DNA of 64,000 nt from Carettochelys insculpta (taxonomy: Eukaryota > Chordata > Testudines > Carettochelyidae), in assembly GCF_033958435.1 (NCBI RefSeq), contig NC_134145.1:42001501-42065500 (forward strand), written 5' to 3'. The position numbers and the translations under genes are program-made. Below are positions 1-11,099 of this stretch, in pieces. The notes below the pieces were generated by a model that was not told the DNA's origin, made no database searches, and saw nothing but the letters and a program-made list of their open reading frames with translations. Every line of letters begins with the position of its first letter. Positions within the stretch are counted from its first letter, which is position 1.

Positions 1-180
1 TGACTTAATCTTGTGTACCTTCTTGCAATGGCCTGAGCCCAGCTAGCATAATTTTTTATTGCTTATTAGTTTCAGTGACAAGTCTGCATAACACAAAAGA
101 TCAAATGACACTCCAATGTCTTATGGCAGTGGTTCTCAGTTTGTTGAATGTGACTTGCTGGTCCACCAGATAAAACATTT
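1..180. other. unassigned AT-rich DNA
   Basis: No open frame, repeat or RNA gene was recognised here. The stretch ends where the first palindromic MITE begins. Confidence 0.4.
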
Positions 181-607
181 GGACTGTGGCCACACTAGCC
201 CCTCCTTTTGGAGGGGTTATGGTAATACGGCACTTCAGACTATGCTAATGAGGTGCTGCAATGAATATGTACAGCCTCATTAGCATCATGGTGGCAGTGC
301 ATGCTTTGAAACTGCCAGGTTTGAAGCGCTGTGTAACCAGGGGTTCTTTTGAAACAGCCCTCTGATTTTGAAAGCCCCTTTTTCCCATCTGGTTTTAGGA
401 AGAAGGGGTTTTTGAAATCAGGGGGTCCTTTCAAAAGGCATCCCAGCTACACAGGTGGCATGTGTTTTGAAACCATCAGTTTTGAAGCGTGTATGGCCGC
501 CATTATGCTAATGAGATGCTGCTTATTTATGGCTGCACCTCATTAGCATATGCTGAAGTGCCACATTACAATAGTCCTGCTGAAGGAGGGGTTAGTGTGG
601 TACAGCC
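181..607. mobile_element. palindromic MITE (Harbinger-type ends)
   Basis: The left end reads ggactgtggccacactag and the right end, on the other strand, reads ggctgtaccacactaacc, so the termini are inverted repeats. The interior is also palindromic: CTCCTTTTGGAGG-like and TATGCTAATGAGGTGCTGC-like blocks on the left recur inverted on the right around a centre near 395. No protein is encoded. The ends resemble the GGCTACGTCTACAC termini of the Harbinger elements elsewhere in this window, so it is probably a non-autonomous member of that group. I could not define a target duplication. Confidence 0.65.
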
Positions 608-1487
608 CCGGAGAATCAAGCACAGGCAAACTGGAGTTTTCAGACATAGAAGTAGTCTATGAAAACCACTCTTATGCAGTGGGCCTTTAGAATGAACCAA
701 GGTATTATCTAAAAGCAGTATTACAGATAGGGAAAGGGTTAAACACAAACCAGAGGAGGCTTGTACAACCCTGGGCAATCAGACTGAAGAGCAGTCAGTC
801 AGAGAGAGCCGGACTGGATCCTATAAAAGGCTGAAAGGCCAAGAGGAGATCACTCTTACTCCAGCCAGGAAGTGAGTAAGCGCATCTGGAGGCTGTGGCC
901 TGATACAAAAACCAATTTCTGGAGTGACCAGCAGGAGGCACCTCAGCAGCGAGTCAACCTGTTATGACCACTTTAAAGTATTTTAACAAATATAGTCAGA
1001 TCAACTGAGATCATCTTACGTAAATGTACATTTTGCTTCCCAATGTCACTTCCTCTGAGAAGGCCTACTGAAGTCTTTCAACCCATTCTGAGATCAGACT
1101 GAGCTTGTGTCTATGGCAGTTAACTTCAAAATAGGAAATAATAAAATCAAATCTTCTAAAAAATAAAGTAAATAAAATATACAAATGGTCACATTAATAA
1201 GCTATTATTTTGATCCTAGATACTAGTGTTTAGGTATACATGAGGCTGTACAACTGCCTATTAAGGTTTCCCTACTTCCTTCCCATTGTAAGAACTTTTC
1301 AGTTTTTTTATGATATTACCAAACTTTAATCATTAGTGGTAATATTGTCGATGATAAATATCTAACCTTGGCTGAATTTTTCTGGAGAACTTCAGCCAGG
1401 TGGTCAGTTCTTCCCTTTTGCCATAGTAAATTCTGACAACCTTCTCTTTGAAAAGTTCTAGTACTCCCATGCATGAGAACAAAATAT
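608..1487. other. unassigned stretch with a TATA-like motif
   Basis: No coding potential is seen. A ctataaaagg motif near 820 in a moderately GC-rich setting could belong to an old LTR or promoter, but no ends with TG...CA or duplications were found, so I do not call one. Confidence 0.3.
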
Positions 1488-1727
1488 CAATGAGGTGCTG
1501 CAATCTAGTTTTATGGGAGCAAGGGAATGTCAAAGTGGGGCACTTATTTTGAAGCTGTCCCCATCTTCATTGTCAATCTGCAATTCAAAGTCTGCACTTC
1601 AAAATTCGTGCAGCCACTATTATGCTAACAAGATGCTGAAAATGCACATTAACACCTCATTAGCCTGCTTTGAGTTGCCTCATTACCATGCCACCTCCAA
1701 AGGGAGAATGAGAGTGTAGAAGCAGCC
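1488..1727. mobile_element. half of a palindromic MITE, left end missing
   Basis: The right end reads gtgtagaagcagcc, the inverted form of the GGCTGCTTCTACAC-type terminus used by other MITEs here. Inside are the AATGAGGTGCTG and ATGCTAAC blocks typical of the same family. The corresponding left terminus is not visible upstream of about 1488, so this copy is truncated or badly decayed. Confidence 0.45.
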
Positions 1728-2914
1728 TAAGGTTGGGAAAGACTAGAAATGGGAGTGGGGGGAACATGTTGAGTGGAACACAGTAGACAAATCTATATGT
1801 AAAGAACACTGCCAGCCAGAGCCTAGAATGGAACTAAGGATTCTGGGTCTTACCATTTCTCTGCTGTCAGCAAATATCCATGAAACTCAGTGGCAAAATA
1901 TTTCATCTCCCTCCAGTACAGGGCCACATGCAGGACTACAACCTACCACTGTAGTAAATTACTCCAGTAGGCCAAGATGTCTATATGTTTGATGTAAAAA
2001 TTCCAGCCCTGCTGATGACCCACATGACTGTCAATATGATGCCAATATAATGGAACTTCTGCATTTTCAGATTACTCATTTTTAATTAAGTAAGAAATTG
2101 TATCCAAAGATACAAAAACAGGGGATTGTAAGCAGAGAAGGAATTATTTCAGGAAATTGGAATTTGAACTGGAAAATTAGATTTTTTTCTCTTCCTTTGA
2201 CCCAGAGTTCCTATGTGAAACAAGGCAAGTCTCTTGAGTTGAGCATTTCCAAGATGGTCACTAATTGTATGTGTGCCTCATTTTATGGGTTCCAGAAGTG
2301 AGACCAAGAGATGGATTTGCAGAAGTGCTGGGTATTCACAACTGCAGCTGAAGTCAATGGTAGCTCTGCTTTGAACATGAAGTACTTTGACAAATCAGGC
2401 CACAGACATCTCATATAAGGCACCCAAAATTACTGACCACTTTAGATTGCAGTGATGGAACCAGAGAGTTTAGGGAACTGGTAACTCTGCAGTTAAAATC
2501 TGTGTGGAGGATGAGAGACAAGATCAGGCTCTGCAAGAATGGCTGAAGCAGTCAGTGTGGTCCACCAGTTTGGGCTAGCCATTGGAAAATAGGCGAGAGC
2601 TCTCCTCTCTCTGCATTCCACAAAATTCAGGTCCTGTCAGAGACACTTAACCCAAGGGACAGGCATAAGCACATGCACCAGGGTGGGATTGGAAACGAGG
2701 TTTCGGAACCTGGGTGGGGGGTCAGAGTGGCATCAAATCACGGGGCACCAGCTGCCAAAGGAGTGGGGTTGGGTAGAGAGAGAACAGTGAACTGTGCACC
2801 AAGTAACCACCCTAGGAACCACCAGACTGTCCCTTTCTGGCTGAGAGATAGCTTTCCTTGTTCCTCCTAAGCTTCTCTCCCTTCAGGCACAGTGACCTTC
2901 TACCACTCTCTCAC
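1728..2914. other. unassigned DNA
   Basis: Only short frames with no family resemblance occur. A small segment near 2337-2405 (tgaagtcaatgg) resembles fragments at 27057-27112, 44805-44880 and 60900-60960 and may be an old low-complexity repeat shared by them. Confidence 0.3.
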
Positions 2915-3060
2915 TTTTGATCTGGATCTCTGTGCCTCAGTTCACCCTCTGTGAAACAGGGATATTACCCTTCATCTCATATGCCTGTTGAGAATACACC
3001 TTACACAATGTTTGTGAATCACTCAGATGCTTTAGCGATGAGTAGACCTCTGTCTTCTCA
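2915..3060 (+). mobile_element. MIR-type SINE fragment
   Basis: The stretch contains ctgtgcctcagttcaccc, then ctgtgaaacagggatatta and, downstream, an aatgtttgtgaatcactcag block ending in a tttagcgatgag-like tail. This order matches the core and 3' part of MIR-type SINEs as I know them from amniote genomes. The tRNA-like head is not recognisable. It is old and diverged; the call rests on the order of matching blocks. Confidence 0.55.
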
Positions 3061-5014
3061 GAAGGGTTTCAATAATGTACACTAAGTAAGGCCTCACTCT
3101 ACACATTGAACAGTGAGGAGAAACAAAATATTGAATAGCTGCTTCTTAAAATACCATCCTTCATTTGGTGCACTGAATAAGACCGAGACTGTGGGGAAAA
3201 ATGTGCAGTTAAAACTTTACCATTATGAATAAGCAAAAGGAAGCTGAATTAAGGTTGTTTAGGAACCTCTTCAGGATGCTACCATTTGAGATATAGGACT
3301 AATTAATAAAAAAAAGTTACCTTTGGTAAGTAGAATATAAACTGACATTAAACAAATAATTGGTTCTTGGAACGTACGGGGGGTTTGGGTGGTGTTAAAT
3401 AGGTCCCACAACTTGATAAACCAATGTAAAAATAAAACATCATTTTTTTTACTTTTTTTTTAAACTACCACAAAAAGAAGAAGGCTAACATGTGAAGTCA
3501 AGTGTGCTTGCCTTATAATGGTGAACAAGAGCAAAAAAAAAAGGCAGATATTTGTATAATGACACAAATTCTATGAGAAGTCTTATAGTGTGGGAGGACC
3601 CTTGGGCAGCCAAGTCTCTGGGGAAGAGGGAAATAGGACCTTCATGTTGACGAGAGAAAGGAAGTTGAGAAGCCTGAGCAGAGAGGAAATATTATGAGTA
3701 TAGTGACCTCCAATACTCCTGTCACAAACCCATACATAGAAATAGACCCATGTCAGGTCTTAACCAGACCCGAAACCAACACTGCAAGTGTCAGCTCTCA
3801 GGATAACCCAAAAGTCAAAACAATCCTTACCAAAAGTTGAAGCAATAGTCAGACAATTTGGGGAATCAGTGCTGTCTCAATGGTCTTCTAATGGGTTTAG
3901 AATCTGAGCAGTTTTCAGAGGTCAGCTCTGCCTTTAAGATGGAATTGCCTTCTATGCATTGCACCCACGAGTGCGTATTACATTAAGACATTGCTAACAC
4001 TCCTCCCCTGCCCACAACTGTGTTTATCTTATTTGGAAAAGGTATTGGAAAATGTTTAAGATTTGAGCTATGTGCGACAGCATGTGAAAGCAACATACCC
4101 ATCGCAGGCACATACTGGGTGTACCAGGGCAAAACTGGCAACACCACTTATTCTTTTATCCAGAATACAGTTCTTGTCCCCTGAGTTTTCCCCAATTGGC
4201 TGTGAAACAGTGTCAGTTAAAGACACAAGAACTGCATGAACAATAAAGCATAAAAGGCTTTTAGAAAGGATTCTTTTTTTTGTGTGTGTGTGAGGGGTTT
4301 GTAGGTCAAACAAATTAATATATAGAGACTATGGTTTCAAATCTTGGAAGACATGCATTACTGACAGTGGGACAATTGCCACAAGCTCAAGGCTTCCTGT
4401 TCTGCTAATCCTATTAGTTAAATAATCATGTTGGCATGTGACACTGTCTCATAACTGGCACAGTATCAGCATTTCCTATTACATTTCATTATTGGCAGAG
4501 CAAGCTATGTAAGCACATTATATCCTGTCCATGCTTGTAAAGCTTTCTCTTCCTTTCCAGACTAGTTATGACAACTTTCATAGATACAGGCAGAGCATTA
4601 CATCTATAAACTCAAAGTAAGATTGGTAAGGAGCAAACAACTATCTAAACTCGAAGAGAAGAAAAGACAATTATTGACTAAAATAACATAGCTGAAATTG
4701 GAATATGCTACTTTATTTAGTGAAAAATGGATCGCTCAGAAAAATGTTCCCTTTCACAAAACTCTAGTCATTTGAAATTTGTGGTAGTTAATTAAACATT
4801 GAAGCAGATCAGAATTATGAGCAGATGAATAATTCTTGGAAACATATTGAACAAGTTCTTTGGTTTGAAAATCTTTGAAATAAGAATAGCATCAAAATAA
4901 GATTGACATAATATACAATACATCAGGTATAATTAATACATGAAGTCATTTAGTATTCACCTCTCTCTATTTCACTGAAACCATACATTCCCAGTGCAAC
5001 AACAATACCACATC
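3061..5014. other. unassigned AT-rich DNA
   Basis: Nearly two kilobases of AT-rich sequence with scattered A/T homopolymers and a short TG run near 4282. No long frames, inverted repeats or recognisable transposon ends were found. Confidence 0.4.
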
Positions 5015-5195
5015 TTGGAGAACTGGCAGGGACCTGGAGAGATCATCAAGTCCAGCTCCCTCTGTTAACACCATCCCTGGCAGTTTCCCCGCCCCTCCAA
5101 CCTAACCTTCATCAGGCTCTGACAAGGACTGAACTCACAACTGAAAGTTTACACAGTCAATGCTGCAATCACTGAGCTATCCAGCAGCTGAAGCT
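5015..5195 (-). mobile_element. tRNA-derived SINE (turtle polIII/CR1-tail type)
   Basis: Read on the minus strand, the element begins near 5190 with a tRNA-like head: the A-box-like tagctcagtgattgcagc lies at 5179-5162 and a degenerate B-box-like gtgagttcagtcc follows. The 3' part contains ctggacttgatgatctctcc and ggtccctgcc, matching the tail of CR1-type LINEs. This layout is that of the tRNA-derived SINEs known from turtles, mobilised in trans by a CR1-like LINE. It is not a functional tRNA gene. Confidence 0.65.
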
Positions 5196-5940
5196 CAACT
5201 ATGTAAAATTATTTGTCAGTGTAATTTAGCCTGATTTGTAATACACGTACATACCAGTACTCTTGGATGGTTCAGAGTTACATGACCAAAACTACTTTTG
5301 CATTGTTCACTCCTTGATAATATTATTGACCTCTGTGTTGCATGTCAAATAGTCAATAGTTCAGAACTCTTGACAAGATTAAGTATTGTAGAGAATCTCC
5401 TGAAAAACCCTTGGAGAGCTCTCTCTGTTTCACCACTTGCCACAAGTGTGTTATAGGACTCCATTCATCACATTGGTCTGGCCTCCCCAGTACCAAATCA
5501 GATATCCATATCCGAGGATTTTTAGGGTACACGTTTGATGGAACTAAACTGAGGCAACTTGTTGAATATGAATGAGGTGGGATGTCACAACCTAGTGAGC
5601 AAATTCCAAGAATGGACACTGACTACAGAATACCAAGAGCTACCACCAGGTGACCTTTGTTTATATGTTTGGATCAACAGGATGACTGTTGAACCCAGGG
5701 CATGATGTTGTTTGGCACCTACTGATGTTCCCCAGGATAAATTCCCTTTCACATAAGCATTTGGTTAATAAAGCAAGGCTGGAACTTCAGATACAGGATG
5801 TTATAGGACATTTAAATACTTACTTGGATAGGTGTTCATACTATTCATCTCTAAGCCTAACACCTACCAAAAATAGAAAAACACTTATAAACATCCACCC
5901 ACTCTGTAGGTTTTTTGCATTACTTCTAAATAGGACAAAT
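5196..5940. other. unassigned DNA
   Basis: Short non-homologous frames only. I see no repeat signature. Confidence 0.35.
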
Positions 5941-6270
5941 TAAAAAAAAACTGCATGGAACTAGAAAAATAGTTCAACTCCCCTTTGACTTATGCTAATC
6001 TAGGAATAAAATGTACCCTTAATCAATGTATAAAATATGTAACCGCATAAGCTCTATTAGCTTAATAAAAAGTGTAAATGCATAAGCTCTAATTAAACCA
6101 GTAGGCTTTGTAAATTAGCAGGCTAAAGGCCCTGGGAGGTTTGTTCGAGTGCTTACCTGTTGGTACGGGGAATAAGCTTCTCTTGGTCACTTCCCATCTC
6201 AATCTGACTCCCATGCAGTTGCTGCCTGTCTGCGGAGAACATCACCATTCAGGCTACCAGCTCCAGATTC
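5941..6270 (+). mobile_element. possible retroviral LTR fragment
   Basis: An AT-rich stretch with several aataaa-like signals (about 6004 and 6063) leads into cggggaataagcttctc near 6166, followed by a C/T-rich tract and ctgcctgtctgcggagaac. This resembles the R-U5 part of turtle endogenous retrovirus LTRs. No second LTR, primer-binding site or internal coding sequence is present and the ends are not defined, so the call is weak. Confidence 0.3.
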
Positions 6271-6912
6271 TGTCCCTCTGGTGCTTCTGCTCCAGGGCTC
6301 AATGTGGGTTCAGCTCCAGTCCTTCCTTAGACCATCCAGGGTACGTCCTCTGCCCTGGCTTGTCAGCTCCTTACTGAGCTGTCTGGCTGACTTGTAAACC
6401 CCTCCTCTACCCAAGCATGCCCAACAAAGGCAGGGAGTGGGGAGAAGCCTCTCTTTTCCACAACAACCCACAGGTGTTAGGGACATTTATACAAGAAGAC
6501 AGGAATGAAGTGGAGACGTTCCCTGTCACAGTCACACATGCACATTGTAATGTCCCAGACAAGTTGTGTTTTCAAAGAACATTATGAAAGATATGGCTCC
6601 CTTCTGGTACAACTGTTGACTATCTTCTACTAAGATTTTAATGAGAATAAATTCTACTCAATACCAGTATGACAGGAAAATTCAATTACATTAGCAATTG
6701 TATGCCAGTGATAGGATTACTGAACCAGATAACTTTCAAAAGCTTTTTATCACAAGACATAAACCAAAAGAAAACTAGTGATTTTTACTTTCGCATACAG
6801 AGTGCTCTCAAAATATCATGAGAACACCATCTTTAAGATAAAGCAATATTAGAAATAAGTCACAGAAACTCTCCTTAGTGTGTCACTACAGCGATATCTT
6901 CCTAGGCTCATA
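6271..6912. other. unassigned DNA
   Basis: The GC-richer first part (to about 6500) could be the downstream continuation of the LTR-like fragment. The rest is AT-rich and unremarkable. Confidence 0.3.
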
Positions 6913-7389
6913 AGCCACATCTGCAAGGCTCTTTAGCACAGCACTACTGCCAGCAGCGCTATGCTAATGATAGTTCAAGAAATTGCAAATGGAGGACCAT
7001 TTGCAAACTCGCATGGCTAATTAGCATAAGTGCCTGAGAATTTGCTGTCGGCAGGGGGATGCCGGCAGTACAGAAGCCATGTGGATGTGCCTCTACCAGT
7101 TAACCCAGTCTCTGTTTTCAGTCCCTTATGCCTGAATCAGGCATAGTATAAATGGCGAATCTGGCGTAAGGGACTGGCAACTGGGGGGCAGGAGTGGGGT
7201 TAGCAGGCAGAGGTGCGCTCACGTGGCCTCTGTACAGCTGTCAACTCCCTTCCGACAGCAAAATCTCACATGGCTATGCTAATTAGCTGCATGACTTTGC
7301 AAATGTCCTCCATTTACAATTTCTGGAACCGTTATTAGCATAGCCCTGCCAGCAGCCGTGCTGTGCTTAAGGGCCATGTAGACATGGCC
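6913..7389. mobile_element. palindromic MITE with ATA target duplication
   Basis: Left terminus agccacatctgcaagg and inverted right terminus ggccatgtctacatgg define a 477-bp element flanked on both sides by ATA (6910-6912 and 7390-7392). Internally, blocks such as gcacagc, cagcagcgctatgctaat and gcaaatggaggac recur inverted. No coding capacity. The 3-bp duplication and GGCCATGTCTAC ends fit the PIF/Harbinger superfamily. Confidence 0.7.
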
Positions 7390-7394
7390 ATAAA

Positions 7395-7521
7395 CTTTAA
7401 GGTCATAAGGGACCAATATCATCATCTAGTCTGACCTCCAGCACATTGCAGGCTACAGAATCTGACCCACTCACTGCTATAATAGTTGCTTAACCTCTCA
7501 CTGATTTACTGAAGTCATCTA
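7395..7521 (-). mobile_element. CR1 LINE 3' end, part A (split by Harbinger)
   Basis: The blocks aaggtcataagggaccaat and atctagtctgacctccagca are the standard 3'-terminal region of turtle CR1 elements read on the opposite strand. The match stops at 7521 where the Harbinger transposon begins, and the next expected CR1 block (gatttaaagacttcaag) appears directly after the right end of that transposon at about 11642. The two parts therefore belong to one older CR1 insertion. Confidence 0.75.
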
Positions 7522-8059
7522 AGCCACGTCTACACTTGCCGGCTACTTCGAAGTAGCTGCGCCAACTTCAAAATAGCGCCCGCAACGGCTACACGTGGCG
7601 GGCGCTATTTCAAAGTTGACATCAATGTAAGGCAGCGAGATGTCGAAGTCATTATCCCCATCAGGAGATGGGAATAGCGCCCTACTTTGACGATGAACGT
7701 CGAAGTAGGGAACGTGTAGTCGTTGCACGTCCTGCAACATTGAAATAGCAGGGTCCGCCATGGCGGCCATCAGCTGAGGGGTTGAGAGATGCTCTCTCCA
7801 GCCCCTGAGCTCAATGGTAGCCGCGTGCAGCGGCCCCTTAAAGGTGCCCACCCCCTGCCTTCCTGTGCAGGAAGCTGAGAGAGCGTGCAGGTGGCAGCAC
7901 AGCCACGCGGCCAGCCTGCAAGCCCCTCTGCAGCCACACCCCCCCCACTGCAATGGCCGCCCGCCAGCCCCCCAAGCCTCCCCAGGGCAGCCCCCCAAGG
8001 GGAGCCAGGGCTCCCAGCCTGGCAGCCAGGCTGGGAAGTGGCATGGGGGCCCATCGAGG

Positions 8060-9513
8060 ATGGAGGCCGAGCTTCTGGACCTGCTGGAGCTCTGGAGTGA
8101 GGAGGAGGTGCTCCAGGTAATGGGGAGCAAGAGGGAGAACGCGGATGCGTTCGCTCAGCTGGCCGAGGGCCTGGCCGCCCAGGGTCACCCTGCCCGCACT
8201 CCTGACCACGTCAGGAGTAAGGTGAAGGAGCTGCGGCAGGGTTACGCCTGGGCCCAGGATGCGGCTGGCCGATCTGGGGCTGCCCCCGTCACTTTCCCCT
8301 TTTACAGGGAGCTCAGGGCCATCCTGGGCCACCGGCACACCTCCTCCCCTCCGGCCACCCTTGATGCCTTGGCTGATGAGCCCCAGAAGGCCCCAGAGGA
8401 GGAGTCCGCCCCGGAGGTAGGCCCTGCGCCCCAGGGGCCCCCCCAGGAGCCCACCCCTGGGACACTGGAGGAGGAGGAGGGGGAGTCCTCCTCCAGCGAC
8501 GGGGGGCTCCAAATAATCCTGCCGTCCCGGAACTCCAGCAGGGCGTCCGCCCACCGGGTGTCCCCTGACCGTGGGAATGGACCATCAGGTATGTACCCCC
8601 TTGGTGCACACCCCTGGGGTTGAGGGGCGGGGGTAACAGACATGACCAGGGCCTTCCACATGAGCAGATGACCATGGCCCCAAGGACAGCAGTGACATGT
8701 CCCTCACAGGAGTGCATCAGCCTCTGCCCCCCCAGCATGACAGTGCCATGCCCCATCCCTGGGGATGGGGGGAGCGGAACCTAGGGTCCCCCGGGGGGAG
8801 GGGGTGGGACACCCATCATCAGCAGCAGCATCTCTCAGGGACAGGGATGGGGAACCAGCAGCAGAGGGGTGGGGGGACAAGGGCCATGGCTTGGGGCCCA
8901 CACTAATGGCTGTCTCCACTCTTCCTCCCCCCCGTGTTCTGCAGCTGCACCATCAGAAGGACTGGAGAGCGCCGGCGAGGTGTCAGTGGTCCCGGAGAGC
9001 CCACCGGGGCCATCATTCCAGGCCAGCCCCTAGGCAGAGCACCAACCGGCCCCACGGCGGGGATGACGGTGGAGCCAGCACTCCAGGATGGCGACGGACC
9101 CTCAGCTGCTGGTGATCCTCCATCAGCAGCTGGAGGTCTCCGAGCAGCGCCTGTGGGTGGAGGAGCGGCGCCTCGACCTACAGGAGTGGGCGCTGGCCTG
9201 GCGCCAGGAGGCATGGGGGGCCTTTATGCGCACGTTTGAGCGTGTCGCGGACTACCTGGCCCCCCATGCCGCTCTGGCCGCCGCTCTGCCCGCCCTGCCT
9301 GCTCCACCTGCCGCTCCACCCGCTGCTGCACCCGCTGCTCCACCCGCCGTCGCACCACCATCCACCACCAAGGGCCCTTCCGCCGAGGGGGACCTGGGGC
9401 CAGCTGACACCCGCTGGCCATATCTCCCGGTCCGCCCGCCCCCCAGCCAGCCCTGGCCAGGGCTAAGGGCGAGGCGCAGGTCGCAGCCGCCCACCCCCAG
9501 TGCTGGACATTAG
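8060..9513 (+). pseudogene. Harbinger Myb/SANT-like DNA-binding protein gene, interrupted
   Basis: In Harbinger transposons this protein binds DNA near the element ends and helps bring the transposase to the nucleus. Exon 1 is taken as 8060-8588, starting at MEAELLDLLELW; residues 1 to about 85 form a Myb/SANT-like domain with RENADAF, HVRSKVKELRQGY and FPFYRELRAILG blocks. An acidic-serine linker follows. A donor (CAG/GTATGT after 8588) and an acceptor (CTGCAG before 8945) fit a 356-bp intron and keep phase. Exon 2, however, has in-frame stops at 9031 (TAG) and 9064 (TGA) before the C-terminal frame that starts MATDPQLLVILHQQLE at 9088 and ends at 9513 after a Pro/Ala-rich tail. The frame is open upstream to 7814, but a different frame starting at 7953 (MAARQPPKPP) looks more like a natural N-terminus, so a frameshift near 8050 is also possible. 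The gene is probably broken. Confidence 0.75.
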
Positions 9514-9534
9514 GGGGTGTGGGGCCCAGGATGT

Positions 9535-9770
9535 GCCCCCCCCTTTGTATATATCCCCTTCACTTATCTTTTGTAAATAGTTTGTATTAGACCCCTGTTA
9601 TGTTGTTATGATGATACCTGCCCCCACATGTAAATAGTTCTCCCCTTCCTTGTCTTCCCCTTTTTTCCTGTCATCTTAGCTTATTATAATATATATATAA
9701 TATTTATTTTGCCTGTAAATATTTATGATAATACTAATAAGAGTTCAAGATATATTCTGGTTTGACGAAC
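9535..9770. other. AT-rich convergent 3' spacer of the Harbinger element
   Basis: Between the two converging Harbinger genes lies a T/A-rich spacer with repeated tgtaaatag motifs and an ATATATATAATAT tract near 9690-9710. It presumably supplies the 3' ends of both transcripts. Confidence 0.55.
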
Positions 9771-9782
9771 AACATGTCTGTT

Positions 9783-9788
9783 TTTATT
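9783..9788 (-). terminator. poly(A) signal for the transposase gene
   Basis: TTTATT on the plus strand gives AATAAA on the minus strand, about 107 bp downstream of the transposase stop codon. A second AATAAA lies near 9711-9706. Confidence 0.45.
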
Positions 9789-9894
9789 TACAAGAAAAGT
9801 GGCGGGGGTGTGCTCTTGGGTGCTCTGTGGTGTGGGCGTAGGGGCAGGGAGTGTTGTGGAGGATGGGGGGGTGCAGTGGGGGGCCTGCCAGCGT

Positions 9895-11051
9895 TCACCC
9901 CGTGGCCTCGTCGAACTGGGCCCGCAGGGCCTCCCGGACCCCGGTCCCTTCGGGGTACACCAGGCGACTGGGGGCAGCGGGTGGCTGCACATCGGCCCTG
10001 CCAGCCTCCACAGCCCAGCCCTGAAAGAAGGCCTCCCCCTTGCTCTCCACCAGGTTGTGGAGGGCGCTGCACGTGCCCACAATCTGGGGGATGTTGGTGG
10101 GGCCCGCATCAAGGCAGGTGAGGAGACACCTCCAGCGCCCTTTGAGGCAGCCAAATGTGCGCTCCACCACCTGGCGCACGTGGTTCAGGCACATGTTGAA
10201 GCACTCCTGTCTGGCTGACAGGTGGCCCGTGTAAGGGTGCATGAGCCAGGGCCAGAGGGGGTATGCCGCGTCTGCGATGACACAGAGGGGCATGGTGGTG
10301 TCCCCCACAGGGATCTCCCTCTGGGGGATGTAGGTCCCCCCCTCCAGCCAGCGGCACAGGCCCGAATTCTGGAATACCCGGGCGTCGTGGGTGCTGCCAG
10401 GCCAGCCCACATATATGTCCAGTAAGCGGCCCCGGCTGTCCACCAAGGCCTGGAGGACCACTGAGTGGTAGCCCTTCCTGTTTAAGTAGCGTCCTCCACT
10501 GTGATCCGGGGCACGGATGGGGATGTGGGTCCCATCCAGAGCCCCGAAGCAATTGGGGAAGCCCAGGCTGGCAAACCCTGCGATGGCGGCATCCGGGTCC
10601 CCAAGCTGCACGAGCCTGTGGAGGAGCAGGGGGTTGATGGCATGGACGACCTGCAGGGGAAGCACATGGGAGAGCACCAATGAGGGGTGTGCAGGGTGTG
10701 TGTGGCCCTCCCCTGCCAGGGCTACCCTCCCCTGCCAGGGCTGCCTCCCCCTCCCCCCGTGGGTCCTCTTACCTCCATGAGGACAGCCCCGACGGTGGCC
10801 TTGCCAATGCCAATGCCAAACTGCTGGCCCACGGATCGGTAGCTGTCTGGAGTGGCCAGCTTCCAGACAGCGATGCCGACCCATTTCTCCACGCTGAGGG
10901 CACACCGCATGGTGGTGTCCTGGTGTCTCAGTGTGGGGGTGAGCCACTGGCATAGCTCCAGAAATGTCTGCCGGCTCATGCGAAAGTTCTGGAGCCAGCG
11001 GTCGTCATCCCACTCTCCGAGCACCAGCCGCTCCCACCAGTCGGTGCTCAT
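9895..11051 (-). CDS. HARBI1-like Harbinger transposase, two exons, conserved core open
   Basis: This is the DDE nuclease of the transposon and would cut and join the element ends in the nucleus. Exon 1 runs 11051-10773 (93 codons, beginning MSTDWWERLVLGEWDDDRW). A 122-bp intron has donor GAG/GTAAGA and acceptor CCCTGCAG/GTC. Exon 2 runs 10650-9895 including the stop. The joined product is 344 residues, close to vertebrate HARBI1, without stop or frameshift. A helix-turn-helix-like region lies around residues 55-93 (VGIAVWKLATPDSYRSVGQQ). The DDE_Tnp_4 catalytic residues are visible: D132 in FGALDGTHIPI, D182 in WPGSTHDARVF and E256 in VRQVVERTFGCLKGRWR; IADAAYPLWPWLM (residues 218-230) is the usual block between them. 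The frame stays open upstream of this ATG (LWSYP precedes it), so the natural start is probably further upstream; see the separate N-terminal entry. Activity of this shortened form is uncertain. Confidence 0.88.
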
Positions 11052-11099
11052 GGGGTAGCTCCACAGCCGATGGTGTGTGCGGCGGGAGGGCGGGGGGCT

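Noticed and set aside
5162..5190. tRNA gene on the minus strand
   Set aside because: An A-box-like segment is present, but the sequence continues into a CR1-like tail and no cloverleaf can be formed; it is a SINE head.
7838..8554. Long minus-strand frame across the Myb gene
   Set aside because: A chance frame in GC-rich DNA opposite the Myb exon, with low-complexity Gly/Arg/Leu composition and no domain.
9762..10218. Plus-strand frames over the transposase 3' half
   Set aside because: They lie opposite the well-supported transposase exon 2 and show no domain of their own.
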